DNA of 64,000 bases, from contig JARGPH010000009.1 in assembly GCA_029213065.1 (NCBI GenBank), positions 43,610 to 107,609 of the forward strand. The letters run 5' to 3'. Source of the DNA: Verrucomicrobiales bacterium. GTDB taxonomy: Bacteria; Verrucomicrobiota; Verrucomicrobiia; Verrucomicrobiales; DEV007. The position numbers were made by a program, and so were the translations under genes. Of this stretch, positions 52,470 through 62,509 are shown piece by piece. How positions within the stretch are numbered: the first letter of the stretch is position 1; every line of letters begins with the position of its first letter. The notes under the pieces are model-generated. The model had not been told where the DNA came from and made no database searches. It saw only the letters and a list, made by a program, of their open reading frames with translations.

Positions 52470-53279
52470 GTGTTGGAAGTCATTCATATTAGCGACACCC
52501 ATTTTGGCCCGGACCGGTCTCTCCTGATCCGCGGTTCGAACGCCTGTGCCCGCAGCGAAGCGCTCGTTGAGGCAATTTCTGCGCTTCCCTTTACTCCGGA
52601 TCTCATTGTCCATACCGGCGATGTCGTGAACGATCCTGACGAAGGGGCCTACCAACTGGCTGCTGAAGTCCTCGCGCCACTGGGCGTGCCTGTTTATTAC
52701 GCGACGGGCAATCATGATGATGTCGGGATGATGACCTCGGCAATGAAGTTCGGACCTTATGAGTCGCTCATCCCGGGCGATGAGGTGCTTTGCTACCAAA
52801 TGGGCGGAGCCGCTGCAGACTCGATGGAATTGTTCGTTCTCGACGGGAAGGTCCCACCGGAGGACGGGCCTCACGGATTTGTTTCAGAGGATCAGATCGA
52901 AGCGGTTCTCAGTCGGATTTCAGGTGAAAAGCCGGTCGCGGTGTTTCTTCACTACCCGCTCACCCCGATCGGGTCGGCCTGGATTGATGAGCATTTGCTG
53001 GTCACAAACGGTGACAGTATTCACGAGCGCCTCCGGAAAAAAGCGGGGGAGCACCTCCGGGGAATATTTTCAGGTCACCTTCACCGCGGGCTGCAGCTTT
53101 TTCACCACGGCGTCCTGCAGTCCGGAGTCTCGAGTCCGGCCTGCGAGTTTTCAGCGGGACCGGGGGATGATTTTTGCGACTTTCTTACCGGAGGTCCGAT
53201 TCCGTTTAATCACATCACGTTCACGGAGGAATCAACGATGGTGAAGTCCTATGCGCTGCCGTTTAAGGGGGATTGCTGA
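52470..53279 (+). CDS. metallophosphoesterase (CpdA-like class III phosphodiesterase)
   Basis: A 269-residue calcineurin-fold enzyme. Metal-binding motifs follow in order: SDTHFG, HTGDVVNDP, TGNHDD, LHYPLTP and SGHLHRG. This is the class III cyclic nucleotide phosphodiesterase pattern, though the true substrate is not established. The start is GTG 52470 with GGGAGA just before it; a TTG follows immediately. It is 13 bp after the esterase gene and directly abuts the next gene. Confidence 0.85.
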   Translation: MLEVIHISDTHFGPDRSLLIRGSNACARSEALVEAISALPFTPDLIVHTGDVVNDPDEGAYQLAAEVLAPLGVPVYYATGNHDDVGMMTSAMKFGPYESLIPGDEVLCYQMGGAAADSMELFVLDGKVPPEDGPHGFVSEDQIEAVLSRISGEKPVAVFLHYPLTPIGSAWIDEHLLVTNGDSIHERLRKKAGEHLRGIFSGHLHRGLQLFHHGVLQSGVSSPACEFSAGPGDDFCDFLTGGPIPFNHITFTEESTMVKSYALPFKGDC

Positions 53280-53912
53280 ATGAACCGGGCTATCCTCGTT
53301 TTTCTGAAACTGCCGGTCCCGGGAAGGGTCAAAACCCGTCTAGCCAAATCGATTGGTGACGAGGCCGCCGCCGCTGCCTACGAGAAACTTGTGACTCGTG
53401 TTTTCGAATGTTGCGGTGAAGCCTCGGCAGATCGGATCGTGATTGCCTTCGATCCTGCTGAGAAAGTGGATGAAGTGAAGGCCTGGCTCGCTCCGCGCCT
53501 TGAATTGCTGGATAGCGAAGTGTCGTGGATCCCGCAAGCGCAGGGCGACCTCGGAGAGCGGTTGCATGCGGCATCGAAGGTGCTTTTTCTGGAGGAACCG
53601 CGCACGCTTCTCAGCATCATCGGGACGGATTGCATTCATCTCGATCCCGATCTTTTCGAAGAGGCCTGGGCATCGCTTGCTGCGGGAATTGATGTGGTTT
53701 TCGGACCAACCGAAGATGGCGGCTACTATCTGATCGGGTTGAAGGAACCGCAGGATTCGCTCTTCAGCGATATCCCCTGGAGCACGGAGAATACACTCAA
53801 GGCCAGTTTGCAGGCAGCTCAGAGTGAGGGGCTTAAGAGTTTTCAGCTTTCGCCCCGGATCGATGTCGACACGATTGACGAGTGGGAGCAAGTGCGCGAC
53901 GAATTGGGCTGA
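53280..53912 (+). CDS. DUF2064/TIGR04282-type glycosyltransferase
   Basis: A 210-residue protein of the family named after arsenosugar biosynthesis. FLKLPVPGRVKTRLA is the nucleotide-binding N-terminus, IIGTDCIHLDPDLFEEAW the metal/nucleotide motif, and GPTEDGGYYLIGL the third block. It forms a nucleotide-sugar transferase-like fold. It begins directly at the stop of the phosphodiesterase gene. No SAM-dependent arsenic genes are nearby, so the arsenosugar role is not supported here. Confidence 0.85.
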   Translation: MNRAILVFLKLPVPGRVKTRLAKSIGDEAAAAAYEKLVTRVFECCGEASADRIVIAFDPAEKVDEVKAWLAPRLELLDSEVSWIPQAQGDLGERLHAASKVLFLEEPRTLLSIIGTDCIHLDPDLFEEAWASLAAGIDVVFGPTEDGGYYLIGLKEPQDSLFSDIPWSTENTLKASLQAAQSEGLKSFQLSPRIDVDTIDEWEQVRDELG

Positions 53913-54135
53913 GCCTTTGATTTCGGCTGTCAGGAAAGCGGATTTGCGTCGTCTTAAGAGTAGAATCAGGGAGTAAATGGAATTCCTGAGAAGTTTAAAA
54001 ACATTAAATATTTCTGAAAATTTAAATTCACACTGGATTTTATCACTCATCTGAATAAGATGTCGTAGCAGCTTCCCCCCATTTTTCTCTGCAGTCCGAT
54101 ATTGCTTTCCCACGTTTTCCCCTTTCTTTATTCCT

Positions 54136-55443
54136 ATGGCAAGAGCGTCCAATCTCACAATGTGTTCCTTCTGCGGCAAGAGCCACTCAGAGGTTAAGAA
54201 GCTTATTGCCGGTCCGGGCGTGTATATTTGCGACGGTTGCATCAACGTGTGTCGTGGAATCCTTGAGAAGGAACTACACGAAGACGAGGAGGAGATTTCT
54301 TCATCCGATATGTCGGTGCCAAAGCCGCAGGAGCTCTGCGCGAAGCTGGATGATTACGTGATTGCTCAGGAGCACGCCAAAAAAGTCCTTTCTGTCGCGG
54401 TGCACAACCACTACAAGCGACTCAATCAGTTTTCGGCTCCGGCATCGATGCGGGCTCACGGACGTTTTCACGAGTTTGAGGACGTTGAGATCGAGAAAAG
54501 TAATATTCTCCTGATCGGGCCTACCGGTTCCGGGAAGACGCTCCTCGCGAAGACGCTGGCGAAAGTGCTCAATGTTCCTTTTTGTATCGCAGATGCCACC
54601 ACTCTGACTGAAGCCGGCTATGTCGGTGAGGATGTTGAAAACATCATTCTGCGTCTCCTTCAGGCTGCTGACTACGATGTCAAAAAGGCGGAGATGGGAA
54701 TCATCTACATCGATGAGATCGATAAGATCGGCCGCAAGACTGAAAATGTCAGCATCACCCGTGATGTTTCCGGTGAAGGTGTCCAGCAGGCGCTTTTGAA
54801 GATGCTTGAGGGCACCGTTTGCAATGTGCCGCCACAGGGCGGGCGCAAGCACCCGCAACAGGAATACATCCAGGTGAATACAGAGAAAATTCTCTTCGTC
54901 TGTGGCGGTGCATTTGTAGGACTTGAGGAAATCGTCGGTCGTCGCCTCGGTAAGAAAGTGCTCGGATTTGGTGAGGAGAAAACGAAGATCGCGAGCGAGA
55001 GCGAGATCGAATTGCAGCTCCGTAACGTTTCCCCTGAAGACCTTCACGGGTTTGGTCTCATTCCGGAGTTTATCGGACGACTTCCTGTCGTTTCCACTCT
55101 GCGTCCTCTTAAGACGAAGGAACTGGTTGAAGTGCTCACCGGGCCGAAGAACGCGATGGTGAAGCAATACAGCAAGCTTCTCGCAATGGACGGTGTCAAT
55201 TTGGAGATCACCGAGGACGGCCTCGAAGCGCTTGCCGATCAGGCTATCGATCGCGGCACCGGAGCCCGTGCTCTCAGAGCGATTTTTGAAAAACTGATGC
55301 TCGATGTCATGTTCGATGCTCCGAGCCGTGAAGGATTCTCTAAAGTCGTCGTCGACCGTGATGTCGTCGAAGGCAAAAAGGAGCCCAAAGTGGTTGCCGA
55401 TAAAAAGGCGAACAAGAAGAACGCGGAGAAAGAGGCTGCCTGA
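54136..55443 (+). CDS. clpX: ATP-dependent Clp protease ATP-binding subunit ClpX
   Basis: A 435-residue AAA+ unfoldase. The N-terminal zinc domain has CSFCGKSH and CDGCINVC (C4). Walker A is [15 protein letters not shown], the pore-1 loop GYVGED, the Walker [12 protein letters not shown] in [12 protein letters not shown], and the ClpP-docking loop is LGFGEE in place of the commoner IGF. No clpP or tig gene is directly upstream, so it is expressed apart from its peptidase. The region before it (53985-54060) is AT-rich and probably holds the promoter. Confidence 0.95.
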   Translation: MARASNLTMCSFCGKSHSEVKKLIAGPGVYICDGCINVCRGILEKELHEDEEEISSSDMSVPKPQELCAKLDDYVIAQEHAKKVLSVAVHNHYKRLNQFSAPASMRAHGRFHEFEDVEIEKSNILLIGPTGSGKTLLAKTLAKVLNVPFCIADATTLTEAGYVGEDVENIILRLLQAADYDVKKAEMGIIYIDEIDKIGRKTENVSITRDVSGEGVQQALLKMLEGTVCNVPPQGGRKHPQQEYIQVNTEKILFVCGGAFVGLEEIVGRRLGKKVLGFGEEKTKIASESEIELQLRNVSPEDLHGFGLIPEFIGRLPVVSTLRPLKTKELVEVLTGPKNAMVKQYSKLLAMDGVNLEITEDGLEALADQAIDRGTGARALRAIFEKLMLDVMFDAPSREGFSKVVVDRDVVEGKKEPKVVADKKANKKNAEKEAA

Positions 55444-55470
55444 TTCAGAGCAGCCGAACGTTCGAAGAAA

Positions 55471-55591
55471 GAAGTCGCAGCCCTTCAGCTGCAGGATGAT
55501 GTGCGAGCTCTGTAGCCGCGTCCCGTGGGCGCGGACGGGTGGTCCTCGATGTCTCGAAATTTGAAGCCTGAAGTCGCAGCCCTTCACCTGC
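55471..55591 (+). repeat. pair of 22-bp direct repeats
   Basis: GAAGTCGCAGCCCTTCASCTGC occurs at 55471-55492 and 55570-55591 with one difference. Between them lies CCGCGTCCC-GT-GGGCGCGG, a GC-rich hairpin. The unit looks like a dispersed intergenic repeat. Confidence 0.5.
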
Positions 55592-55655
55592 CGGTCATCG
55601 CCCGGAAGCCCTGACCTTTCACCTTTTACTTTTCACCTTTCACGGTGCGAAGCAC

Positions 55656-57014
55656 CTACAACGCGTTGTCCTCGAGAAACTTCTGAACCGCTTCAGCCGA
55701 GTTTTCGACGGGGAAGCTCACTTGCTTCTTCTTCTTGAGCGCCTCGAGAGAATCCTCGGTGGGTCTTTCGCCGATCGCTTTTTCAATGACGTCGGGGAAT
55801 TTTGCAGGGTGAGCCGTCGCAAGAACCACGTGGGTGCTTGCGAGGTCGAGATCCTGGAATCCACAGGCGGTGTGAGGATCGACGACGTAGTTGAATTCCT
55901 CTTTCACCTTGCGGATATTCTCGAGGATCTCATCATCGTCACAGCGGGTCGCGGAAAGGTTGCTGCTGTTGAATTCAGGCACATTGATCGAACCATTGGC
56001 GGCAAAGTCTGCCATCTGGGAGAGCGTTTTGTCGGCGTTCTTCTCGTTGTGGTAGTAAAGGAATCGCTCGAAGTTCGAGGCCACCTGAATGTCCATCGAC
56101 GGGGCGGAGCTTGGATCGACGGACCCGGATGAATAGGTTCCGGTTTCGAAGAGTCGATAAAGGATGTCGTTTTTATTTGTCGCGACGACGAAGTCATCCA
56201 CGGGCAGACCCATCTGGTGGACCATCCAGCCGGAGAAGACGTTTCCGAAGTTTCCGGTTGGAACGACAAAGCGGACGTCGTCACGGTTTTCCTGCGGCAA
56301 CTGCATGTAAGCGTGCACGTAGTAGATCGACTGGGCAAGGATGCGGACGATGTTGATCGAATTGACTGCGGAAAGGCGAAGCTTGTTCTTGAGGTCGGGG
56401 TCGCCGAGGAGCTCTTTCACGATGGCCTGACAGTCGTCAAATGTGCCCTCTACCGGGATGGGGAAAATGTTGCTTTCACCGGTGCAGGTCATCTGGCGCT
56501 CCTGCAGGTCGGAGATGCGTCCTTTCGGATAGAGAATGAAAACGTTGACGCCTTTTTTGCCGGCAAGTCCGGCGATAGCTGCAGCACCTGTATCACCGGA
56601 AGTGGCACCGAGAACATTGATGGTTTCACCGGTGCGCTCGATTTGCTCTTCGAAGAGGTTGCCCATCAACTGAAGACCGAAGTCTTTGAACGCGAGGGTT
56701 GGTCCGTGGAAAAGCTCGAGGATGAAAGTGTTGTCCGAAACCTGCTGGAGCGGAGCGCTCATTTCCTCGCTGAAGTCGCCGTAGCTCCGGTCGATCAGAT
56801 CAATGAGGTGATCCGAGTCGTGATCGGAATCGAAAAGGCTCAGGAAATCCCACGCGAGAGCCGGGTAGGGCAGCGCTTCGTCGACGAGAAGGTCGCTGGG
56901 GAGAAGGGGGAGGTGTTTCGGGACATAGAGTCCTCCGTCCGGTGCAAGCCCATTTGCGAATGCATCGAAAAAGCCGACTGGCTCACTAAGACCACGAGTT
57001 GAAACAAATTCCAT
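55656..57014 (-). CDS. thrC: threonine synthase
   Basis: A 452-residue PLP enzyme that turns O-phosphohomoserine into threonine. The PLP lysine is in HGPTLAFKDFGLQLMGN near residue 112; TSGDTGAAAIAG holds the phosphate-binding loop. The start SEPVGFFDAFANGLAPDGGLYVP is characteristic of the longer, E. coli-type enzymes. It lies 83 bp downstream of the homoserine dehydrogenase gene on the same strand, with no thrB between. Confidence 0.93.
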   Translation of the reverse strand: MEFVSTRGLSEPVGFFDAFANGLAPDGGLYVPKHLPLLPSDLLVDEALPYPALAWDFLSLFDSDHDSDHLIDLIDRSYGDFSEEMSAPLQQVSDNTFILELFHGPTLAFKDFGLQLMGNLFEEQIERTGETINVLGATSGDTGAAAIAGLAGKKGVNVFILYPKGRISDLQERQMTCTGESNIFPIPVEGTFDDCQAIVKELLGDPDLKNKLRLSAVNSINIVRILAQSIYYVHAYMQLPQENRDDVRFVVPTGNFGNVFSGWMVHQMGLPVDDFVVATNKNDILYRLFETGTYSSGSVDPSSAPSMDIQVASNFERFLYYHNEKNADKTLSQMADFAANGSINVPEFNSSNLSATRCDDDEILENIRKVKEEFNYVVDPHTACGFQDLDLASTHVVLATAHPAKFPDVIEKAIGERPTEDSLEALKKKKQVSFPVENSAEAVQKFLEDNAL

Positions 57015-57097
57015 GAGAGAGGGTAAGAGCGTTTTGAGTAGTTTAAAAATGAAAACGGCGTTTCATTGCCACTTTCTTAAAAAGTAAGAGATAGTGA

Positions 57098-58414
57098 TTA
57101 TCGCACATCTTCGACGCGCAGGAGGGCCGGCTCGTCGCGAATGCAGTCCATCGCGCTGATTTTCGAAATGGCATCCTGAACGATACCGAAAGGTGCGTAG
57201 TGCAGTGTTAGAACAATCGGGGCAATCTCTTCGTCGTGATCTTCGGGCTGAATCACCGAAAGAATCCCGATATTGTGCTCACCGAGGACCGTGGCGATCC
57301 GGGCGAGAACACCGGGGCGATCTTCCGCTTCGACGCGGAGGTAGTATTTCGAAATGCTTTCGGCGAGGGGGAGTGGCTTGCCGTAGATCCCATGAGAGAC
57401 GAAGCCGGTTTCACCGATGCCTTTAACTGTTTCCGAATCGATTCGTGAAGCGGCGTCGGCAATATCAGCAATGACGGAGCTGGAGGTGGGATCCTGACCT
57501 GCGCCTGAGCCGTAGAAAAGCGTTTCGCCGACGATATCGCCACGAACCATGATCGCATTGAACACGCCTTTTACGGAGGAGAGGATGTGGCCTTTCGGGA
57601 TGAGAGAGGGCTGAACGCGCACCTCGATGGAACCGGATTTCTCGTGCAGCTGGATTACTCCGAGGAGTTTGATGGTGTAGCCGAGCTTCTCCGCAAAATC
57701 GATGTCCTCCGCTTTGATCTTTTCGATTCCTTCGACATGGATCTCATCGCAGGGAACCCAGGCGCCGTAGCTGAGTGAGGCGAGGATGATCGCTTTGTGG
57801 GCCGCGTCCCATCCATTCACATCGAGGGTGGGATCCGCTTCCGCATACCCGAGGGCCATGGCTTCTTTGAGCGCTTCAGGATAGTCGAGGCCTGCTTCTG
57901 TCATCCGCGTGAGGATGTAATTGCAGGTGCCGTTGATAATACCAACGACCGACTGAATGTGGTTTCCGATGAGGGATTCCTGGACAGTCTTGATGATGGG
58001 AATTCCCCCGGCGACGGCGGCTTCGTAGAAAATGGGGCGATGATTCGCTGCCGCAATCGCAAAAAGTTCCTGTCCTCGTTCTGCGAGGAGGGCTTTGTTT
58101 CCCGTTACCACGGTTTTTCCATTCTCGAGAGCTGCTTTGACGAGCTCGAAGGCGCGATCGGTTCCGCCAATGAGCTCCACGATGAGATCGATCGAATCGT
58201 CGTTTATGAGATCGTCGAGATTGGTGGTGACGAGATCTGCAGGAAGCTCAACATCACGGGCCTTCGATGGGTCACGAACTGCGATTTTGGTAATCACCAG
58301 TTCCCGGCCCGTTCGTTCGCGAAGAAGGTCACGGTTTTTCTCGATGTTCTTGAAAACTCCGGCACCAACGTTGCCAAAGCCTGCGAGGCCGATATGAAGG
58401 GTGGATTTCGACAT
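57098..58414 (-). CDS. hom: homoserine dehydrogenase with ACT domain
   Basis: A protein of about 438 residues from ATG 58414. The NAD(P) fold begins GLAGFGNVGAGVFKNIEKNR. The substrate region has PIFYEAAVAGGIPIIKTVQE and ADPTLDVNGWDAAHK. A C-terminal ACT domain (DRPGVLARIATVLGEHNIGI) suggests feedback control by threonine or another amino acid. It makes homoserine for the threonine and methionine branches. The upstream start at 58492 overlaps the divergent gene and lacks support. Confidence 0.93.
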   Translation of the reverse strand: MSKSTLHIGLAGFGNVGAGVFKNIEKNRDLLRERTGRELVITKIAVRDPSKARDVELPADLVTTNLDDLINDDSIDLIVELIGGTDRAFELVKAALENGKTVVTGNKALLAERGQELFAIAAANHRPIFYEAAVAGGIPIIKTVQESLIGNHIQSVVGIINGTCNYILTRMTEAGLDYPEALKEAMALGYAEADPTLDVNGWDAAHKAIILASLSYGAWVPCDEIHVEGIEKIKAEDIDFAEKLGYTIKLLGVIQLHEKSGSIEVRVQPSLIPKGHILSSVKGVFNAIMVRGDIVGETLFYGSGAGQDPTSSSVIADIADAASRIDSETVKGIGETGFVSHGIYGKPLPLAESISKYYLRVEAEDRPGVLARIATVLGEHNIGILSVIQPEDHDEEIAPIVLTLHYAPFGIVQDAISKISAMDCIRDEPALLRVEDVR

Positions 58415-58532
58415 TTCGCAAAAGAAGAGCTTAGCAGCGCGGTAAGCAAACGGATTCTTGCGAATGAGGCGCATATTCTGCCTTACGCACATTCATTGTT
58501 GCACCCTGAAATCCAGCGTGTCTCGTAGCGGA

Positions 58533-59273
58533 ATGAAGAAAAACCCACTTTCCTTCCTCGTTGTAGCGGTTGCCGCGTTTTTCGTGGCTTCCTGCGATTC
58601 ACCCGCTCCGACTGCTGAAATCACTCCTGAAGCGCATCCTGCCGCGGAGGAAGGCGACGGATTCATCGAGCTTTTCAATGGTGAGAATCTCGATGGCTGG
58701 ACGACCTCCAAGGAGAATCCGGATTCCTTTTCTGTGAAAGACGGATTGCTCATCGCCAAGGGCGGAAAGTGCCACCTTTTCTATTCGGGAGAGGTAAACG
58801 GGGCGAATTTCAAGGATTTCGAGCTCAAGGTGCGTGCGAAGACTTTTCCGAATGCGAACGGCGGCGTCTATTTTCATACCGAATATCAGGACGAAGCGTG
58901 GCCTGAGAAAGGATTTGAAGCACAGGTCAACTCAACCCACAAAGATCCTAAAAAGACCGGCAGCCTCTATGGCGTGAAGAACATCATCGTGCTCAAAGAG
59001 GGGCAGGAGCCACCTAAAGGCGGTGAGAATGAAGAACGGGAGACAGCGCCCAGCACCGACGGTGAGTGGTTCGACTATCACATCACCGTGAAAGGCAAGC
59101 AGGTCACGATTAAGGTAAACGGAGAAACCACCGTCGAATACACCGAGCCTGAAGGTGGCCCCGGTGAGGGAATCCCCGCCGGACGCGCCATTTCCAGCGG
59201 CACGTTCGCGATTCAGGCCCACGATCCTGACAGCGAAGTTCACTACGAGCGTTTCGCTGTTAAGCCTTTGTAA
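58533..59273 (+). CDS. DUF1080 lipoprotein (3-keto-glucoside hydrolase-like)
   Basis: About 246 residues from ATG 58533. The signal peptide ends with lipobox FFVASC, so the protein is a lipoprotein. The DUF1080 domain includes GFIELFNGENLDGWTTSKEN near the start and ends VHYERFAVKPL; NGGVYFHTEYQDEAWPEKG is a core strand. This concanavalin-like fold is very abundant in Verrucomicrobia and Planctomycetes and includes 3-keto-disaccharide hydrolases. It is divergent from the homoserine dehydrogenase gene. Confidence 0.9.
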   Translation: MKKNPLSFLVVAVAAFFVASCDSPAPTAEITPEAHPAAEEGDGFIELFNGENLDGWTTSKENPDSFSVKDGLLIAKGGKCHLFYSGEVNGANFKDFELKVRAKTFPNANGGVYFHTEYQDEAWPEKGFEAQVNSTHKDPKKTGSLYGVKNIIVLKEGQEPPKGGENEERETAPSTDGEWFDYHITVKGKQVTIKVNGETTVEYTEPEGGPGEGIPAGRAISSGTFAIQAHDPDSEVHYERFAVKPL

Positions 59274-59402
59274 GGGTGTTAAACACGTCGATTGGGAAAA
59301 ACAGCGCATAATCCGTGAATTTTCCGGTTGTTTTTCCTGATTAGACGGGTATTACTTTCAACCCCGCGAATTTCCTCTGGAAGATCGCAGGGAAAAAGAG
59401 AT

Positions 59403-59475
<73 letters not shown>

Positions 59476-59488
59476 CTCTCCTTTTTCA

Positions 59489-59513
59489 AAGCCCGCCTTA
59501 AGCGGGTTTTTTT
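59489..59513 (+). terminator. rho-independent terminator after tRNA-Phe
   Basis: CCCGC-CTTAA-GCGGG forms a GC-rich hairpin followed by seven T (59507-59513), 16 bp after the tRNA. Confidence 0.75.
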
Positions 59514-59636
59514 GTGGAGTGATGGCTTTGAGGGGGGCATCACTAAACAGGAATCAGCGCGGGCCCGGTGGTTGTATTCCGGGGCGCTCCAGGGAATCGC
59601 GAGGGCCTGTGAGAGCCGGGACGCAAATTCGAAACG

Positions 59637-60611
59637 TCAAGGCAGCCGCTCCGGATCTCGACGGGCGGTTTGCGATGGGCTTTCCCCGAAGAGATCTCGA
59701 TAGTCTTTCGAGAAGCGCCCGAGGTGTTCGAAGCTGTATTTCATGGCTTCTTCGGCGACGATTCCCGGCCTTCCTTTGTTTCGAAGCAGAGAAGAGCGGA
59801 CGCGGTTGAGCGCAATTTGCCGAAACCATCTTTTAGGGCTGATACCGAGTGCCTCCTGAAAGTGGAGTTGCAGATTGCGCTCGGAAACGCCAAGTGCGCC
59901 ACAAACTAAAGTGCTCGAATAGTTGGCCCCTTCATCGATGAGGCAGCGAATCGCGATATCTGCGCGGCGGAAGACTTCAACCCGGTATTTGGAACGCGCT
60001 TCGATTCTTCCGGCTTGTTCGAGAACCTGTGATCCAAGCGCTTCAACGCAGAGGCGGAGGACTTGATCTCCCGGCTCTTCTGTAGCTTCATTGAGATTGG
60101 AAAAAGGGCGGTTGTTCTGATGGATCCGTGTCATCAGCCGATCGACCGGGCCCGGAGGAGTCGTATAGTTTCTCATTCCCGCAGCAGGCAGATCCAGTTC
60201 GAACCCGAGGTGCTGCAGCGCTGCGGCCTGGAGCGTTTCCCGGCTGACAGTCAATGCCGCCCAATCAGTGGATGCCCCTGCGCGATAGAGCATTTCAGCG
60301 CCTTCCGCATAGACCTGAAGTGAGGAGTCTTCCAGGTGTTGCCCGTTGACCCAGGTGGGCTCTTCTTTTCCCCGTGAAATTCCGATACAGAGTTTTCGGT
60401 GCGCAAACTGACCCCTGACAAAGACCGGAAAAGAGTAGAAGCCTCTGTCTATCGATAATTTGTCATCATGCCAATGCTTCACTTTTCCGCTGCAGTCCCA
60501 CGGATTGAGGATGGTGTGCTCAAGATCAGCCCCATTAATTACCTCTCTCAAACGATCCGGATCATAACTCTGGAACTGAAAATTCTGGATCACTGGAGGT
60601 TGAGAGGACAT
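59637..60611 (-). CDS. AraC-family transcriptional regulator
   Basis: A 324-residue regulator. The N-terminal ~210 residues are a variable sensor (VNGQHLEDSSLQVYAEGAEM). The C-terminal HTH pair is in YSSTLVCGALGVSERNLQLH and the conserved stretch KYSFEHLGRFSKDYRDLFGESPS. Effector unknown. It is divergent from the tRNA-Phe and is followed upstream by 270 bp without genes that separates it from the cytochrome gene. Confidence 0.87.
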   Translation of the reverse strand: MSSQPPVIQNFQFQSYDPDRLREVINGADLEHTILNPWDCSGKVKHWHDDKLSIDRGFYSFPVFVRGQFAHRKLCIGISRGKEEPTWVNGQHLEDSSLQVYAEGAEMLYRAGASTDWAALTVSRETLQAAALQHLGFELDLPAAGMRNYTTPPGPVDRLMTRIHQNNRPFSNLNEATEEPGDQVLRLCVEALGSQVLEQAGRIEARSKYRVEVFRRADIAIRCLIDEGANYSSTLVCGALGVSERNLQLHFQEALGISPKRWFRQIALNRVRSSLLRNKGRPGIVAEEAMKYSFEHLGRFSKDYRDLFGESPSQTARRDPERLP

Positions 60612-60881
60612 GATCGGAGCTGAAACCAGTTTTTCAGGAGAGCCTTCACTTGTAAAGTTAAGTTTTCGGAAAGCGGATAGATTTGTATAACTATATTGAT
60701 TAAAGTGTGTATCTGGTTGGGGCCGCGTTGCCTATAGACTTCCTCCCCTATATTCTATTTGCTTATAGCGCGACTCCTTCCAGACCTCCTCTTTACCTAT
60801 GTGTATAGAGATGTCTGATCAAATTAGTCGGATTTGTTCCACGGCGCTCTGATCACTTCATTCGAGTTTGGATCGATTGCT

Positions 60882-62390
60882 TCAGCGCGAGGTCTTGAGA
60901 TGTTCGATCAGCGCCGTTCTGTCTTCGGATTTTAAAAACCCCTGAAACTCCATTTTTGTTCCAGGCAGGAACTTTTTGGGATTCTCCAGAAATTGATCAA
61001 GCAGCTCGGGAGTCCATTCTCCGGTGGCTCTGCTGCGCAATCCGGTGAGGGCTTTTGAGTATTCAAAATGGGATGCCGAGGCAATCGGGCGATTCCAGAA
61101 TCCGTCGAGATTCGGCGCGGGCATTCCCGGGTGATGCTGTCCGGGCGCGCCATGACAACCGGAGCAAAGCACCGCGAGAGTCGAGCCGCGCTGTTCCATA
61201 TCCATTGCCTCAACCTGCGTTTCGTCGAGGACGTAGTTGCCGCGCATTTTCATGGCTGCTGCCAGTTGAGTGCCATCCATCGTCGCGCGGATTTTGCGAT
61301 AGGCTTCGGCCTCAATCCGGGCTGCTTCAACTTCGAGTCGACCCATCTCCCGCGCCAGTCCGGCGGTTCTCCTTTCGTCGAAATTTGATGGATCGGTTCG
61401 GAGAAGTAAGAGTTGCCCGAGGAACAGGTGACGGTTCTCCAGAAACTCACGCACGACGTGGGCTTCCTCTTCGATCGCATCCGAGATCACATCCTGTTGC
61501 TCATCCGTGAGGAGGGTGAGAAAATCTCTTGCGATCGTTCCGCGGCTCGCAGCATGACCGCTCTTGTGGCGAATCGAGACAAATCCGAAGAACTGAGCCG
61601 GTTGGCCGATCGGGATGATTTCGTTGTCTTCAGGTGTTCCGGTGAGCCAGGAAAAGGCTTTCGCGTAGAGGTCTTCGAGTTGTTTGTGGTCGGATCGTTC
61701 GAGGTCATCGCTTTCAACACGGACGTCCTTCCCGTAATCTCCTGCTGATTCGGGATCGGCGCGCCAGGCAGTGAGCCGTTCCTTCTGTTCAGCTGTCAGG
61801 GAATCTTCAAGCGCGGCGAAGGCTTTTGCTTCGATAATCCCGACTTTTGCGGCGAGGAGCGAAAATTTCTCTCCGAGAGCGATGTTCTTTTCCCGGTTGA
61901 TTGGCAGTCCGGTGTAGAGGTGGTCTTCGAGCAGTGTCAGAATTTCCTCTCTCGCTTTCCACCAGTCTTCGAGCGATCCCTTTTCGGCGAGGACCGCTGC
62001 AGTCATTTGCTCACGCTGCGATTCGTCTGAGATGGCGTAGACCGCACGACCGAGCATGCCCCGGTTGGCGGCGCGTCCGCTTTGGTAACGAAGAGCGACG
62101 AATCCGAAAAATTGTGCGTTCTTGCCGATCGAAAGTTTTTCATTGTCGGCAGGGGACCCGGTGATCCAGGTGAAGCCTTTCGATGCGAGGGCCGATTGCA
62201 GATCTTTCCTGTCCCGCAATCCGCTGTATTCCTCCGCTGACCAGGTATCGGTGTTTTTTTTGTCCGGTTTATTCCCCCGGTTTCCTCCTCCGCGATCCTG
62301 AGAGAGTCCCCGGGGCATTGGAAACGGAAACGTAAGAGCGCATAAAAGTAATAAGAGTGGAAAACGAGTTAAATTCACCGGTGTTGTCAT
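60882..62390 (-). CDS. exported cytochrome c protein with an internal domain duplication
   Basis: About 502 residues from ATG 62390, with a signal peptide near the N-terminus (FPLLLLLCALTFPFPMPRGL). Two copies of the same ~145-residue module occur: about residues 73-219 (FTWITGSPADNEKLSIGKNA, FFGFVALRYQSGRAANRG) and 246-385 (FSWLTGTPEDNEIIPIGQPA, FFGFVSIRHKSGHAASRG), each followed by a helical part. The C-terminal ~95 residues are cytochrome c with CSGCH at about 409-413 and a later Met (GTKMEF) as probable distal ligand. The module has no name I recognise. It is probably periplasmic and redox-linked. Confidence 0.75.
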   Translation of the reverse strand: MTTPVNLTRFPLLLLLCALTFPFPMPRGLSQDRGGGNRGNKPDKKNTDTWSAEEYSGLRDRKDLQSALASKGFTWITGSPADNEKLSIGKNAQFFGFVALRYQSGRAANRGMLGRAVYAISDESQREQMTAAVLAEKGSLEDWWKAREEILTLLEDHLYTGLPINREKNIALGEKFSLLAAKVGIIEAKAFAALEDSLTAEQKERLTAWRADPESAGDYGKDVRVESDDLERSDHKQLEDLYAKAFSWLTGTPEDNEIIPIGQPAQFFGFVSIRHKSGHAASRGTIARDFLTLLTDEQQDVISDAIEEEAHVVREFLENRHLFLGQLLLLRTDPSNFDERRTAGLAREMGRLEVEAARIEAEAYRKIRATMDGTQLAAAMKMRGNYVLDETQVEAMDMEQRGSTLAVLCSGCHGAPGQHHPGMPAPNLDGFWNRPIASASHFEYSKALTGLRSRATGEWTPELLDQFLENPKKFLPGTKMEFQGFLKSEDRTALIEHLKTSR

Positions 62391-62509
62391 GATACCGATG
62401 TAACCGCGTATCTCTTTAAAGTTGCAGATAGGGAGGTAATTATACCAGCGCATTCTTCAAGCGTAGCCATCCCTGGGGATGGTGGGCGTCTCAGTGAGAC
62501 CCGGCCCGT

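Noticed and set aside
54301..55587. 428-codon open frame on the minus strand opposite clpX
   Set aside because: A long shadow frame produced by codon bias of clpX.
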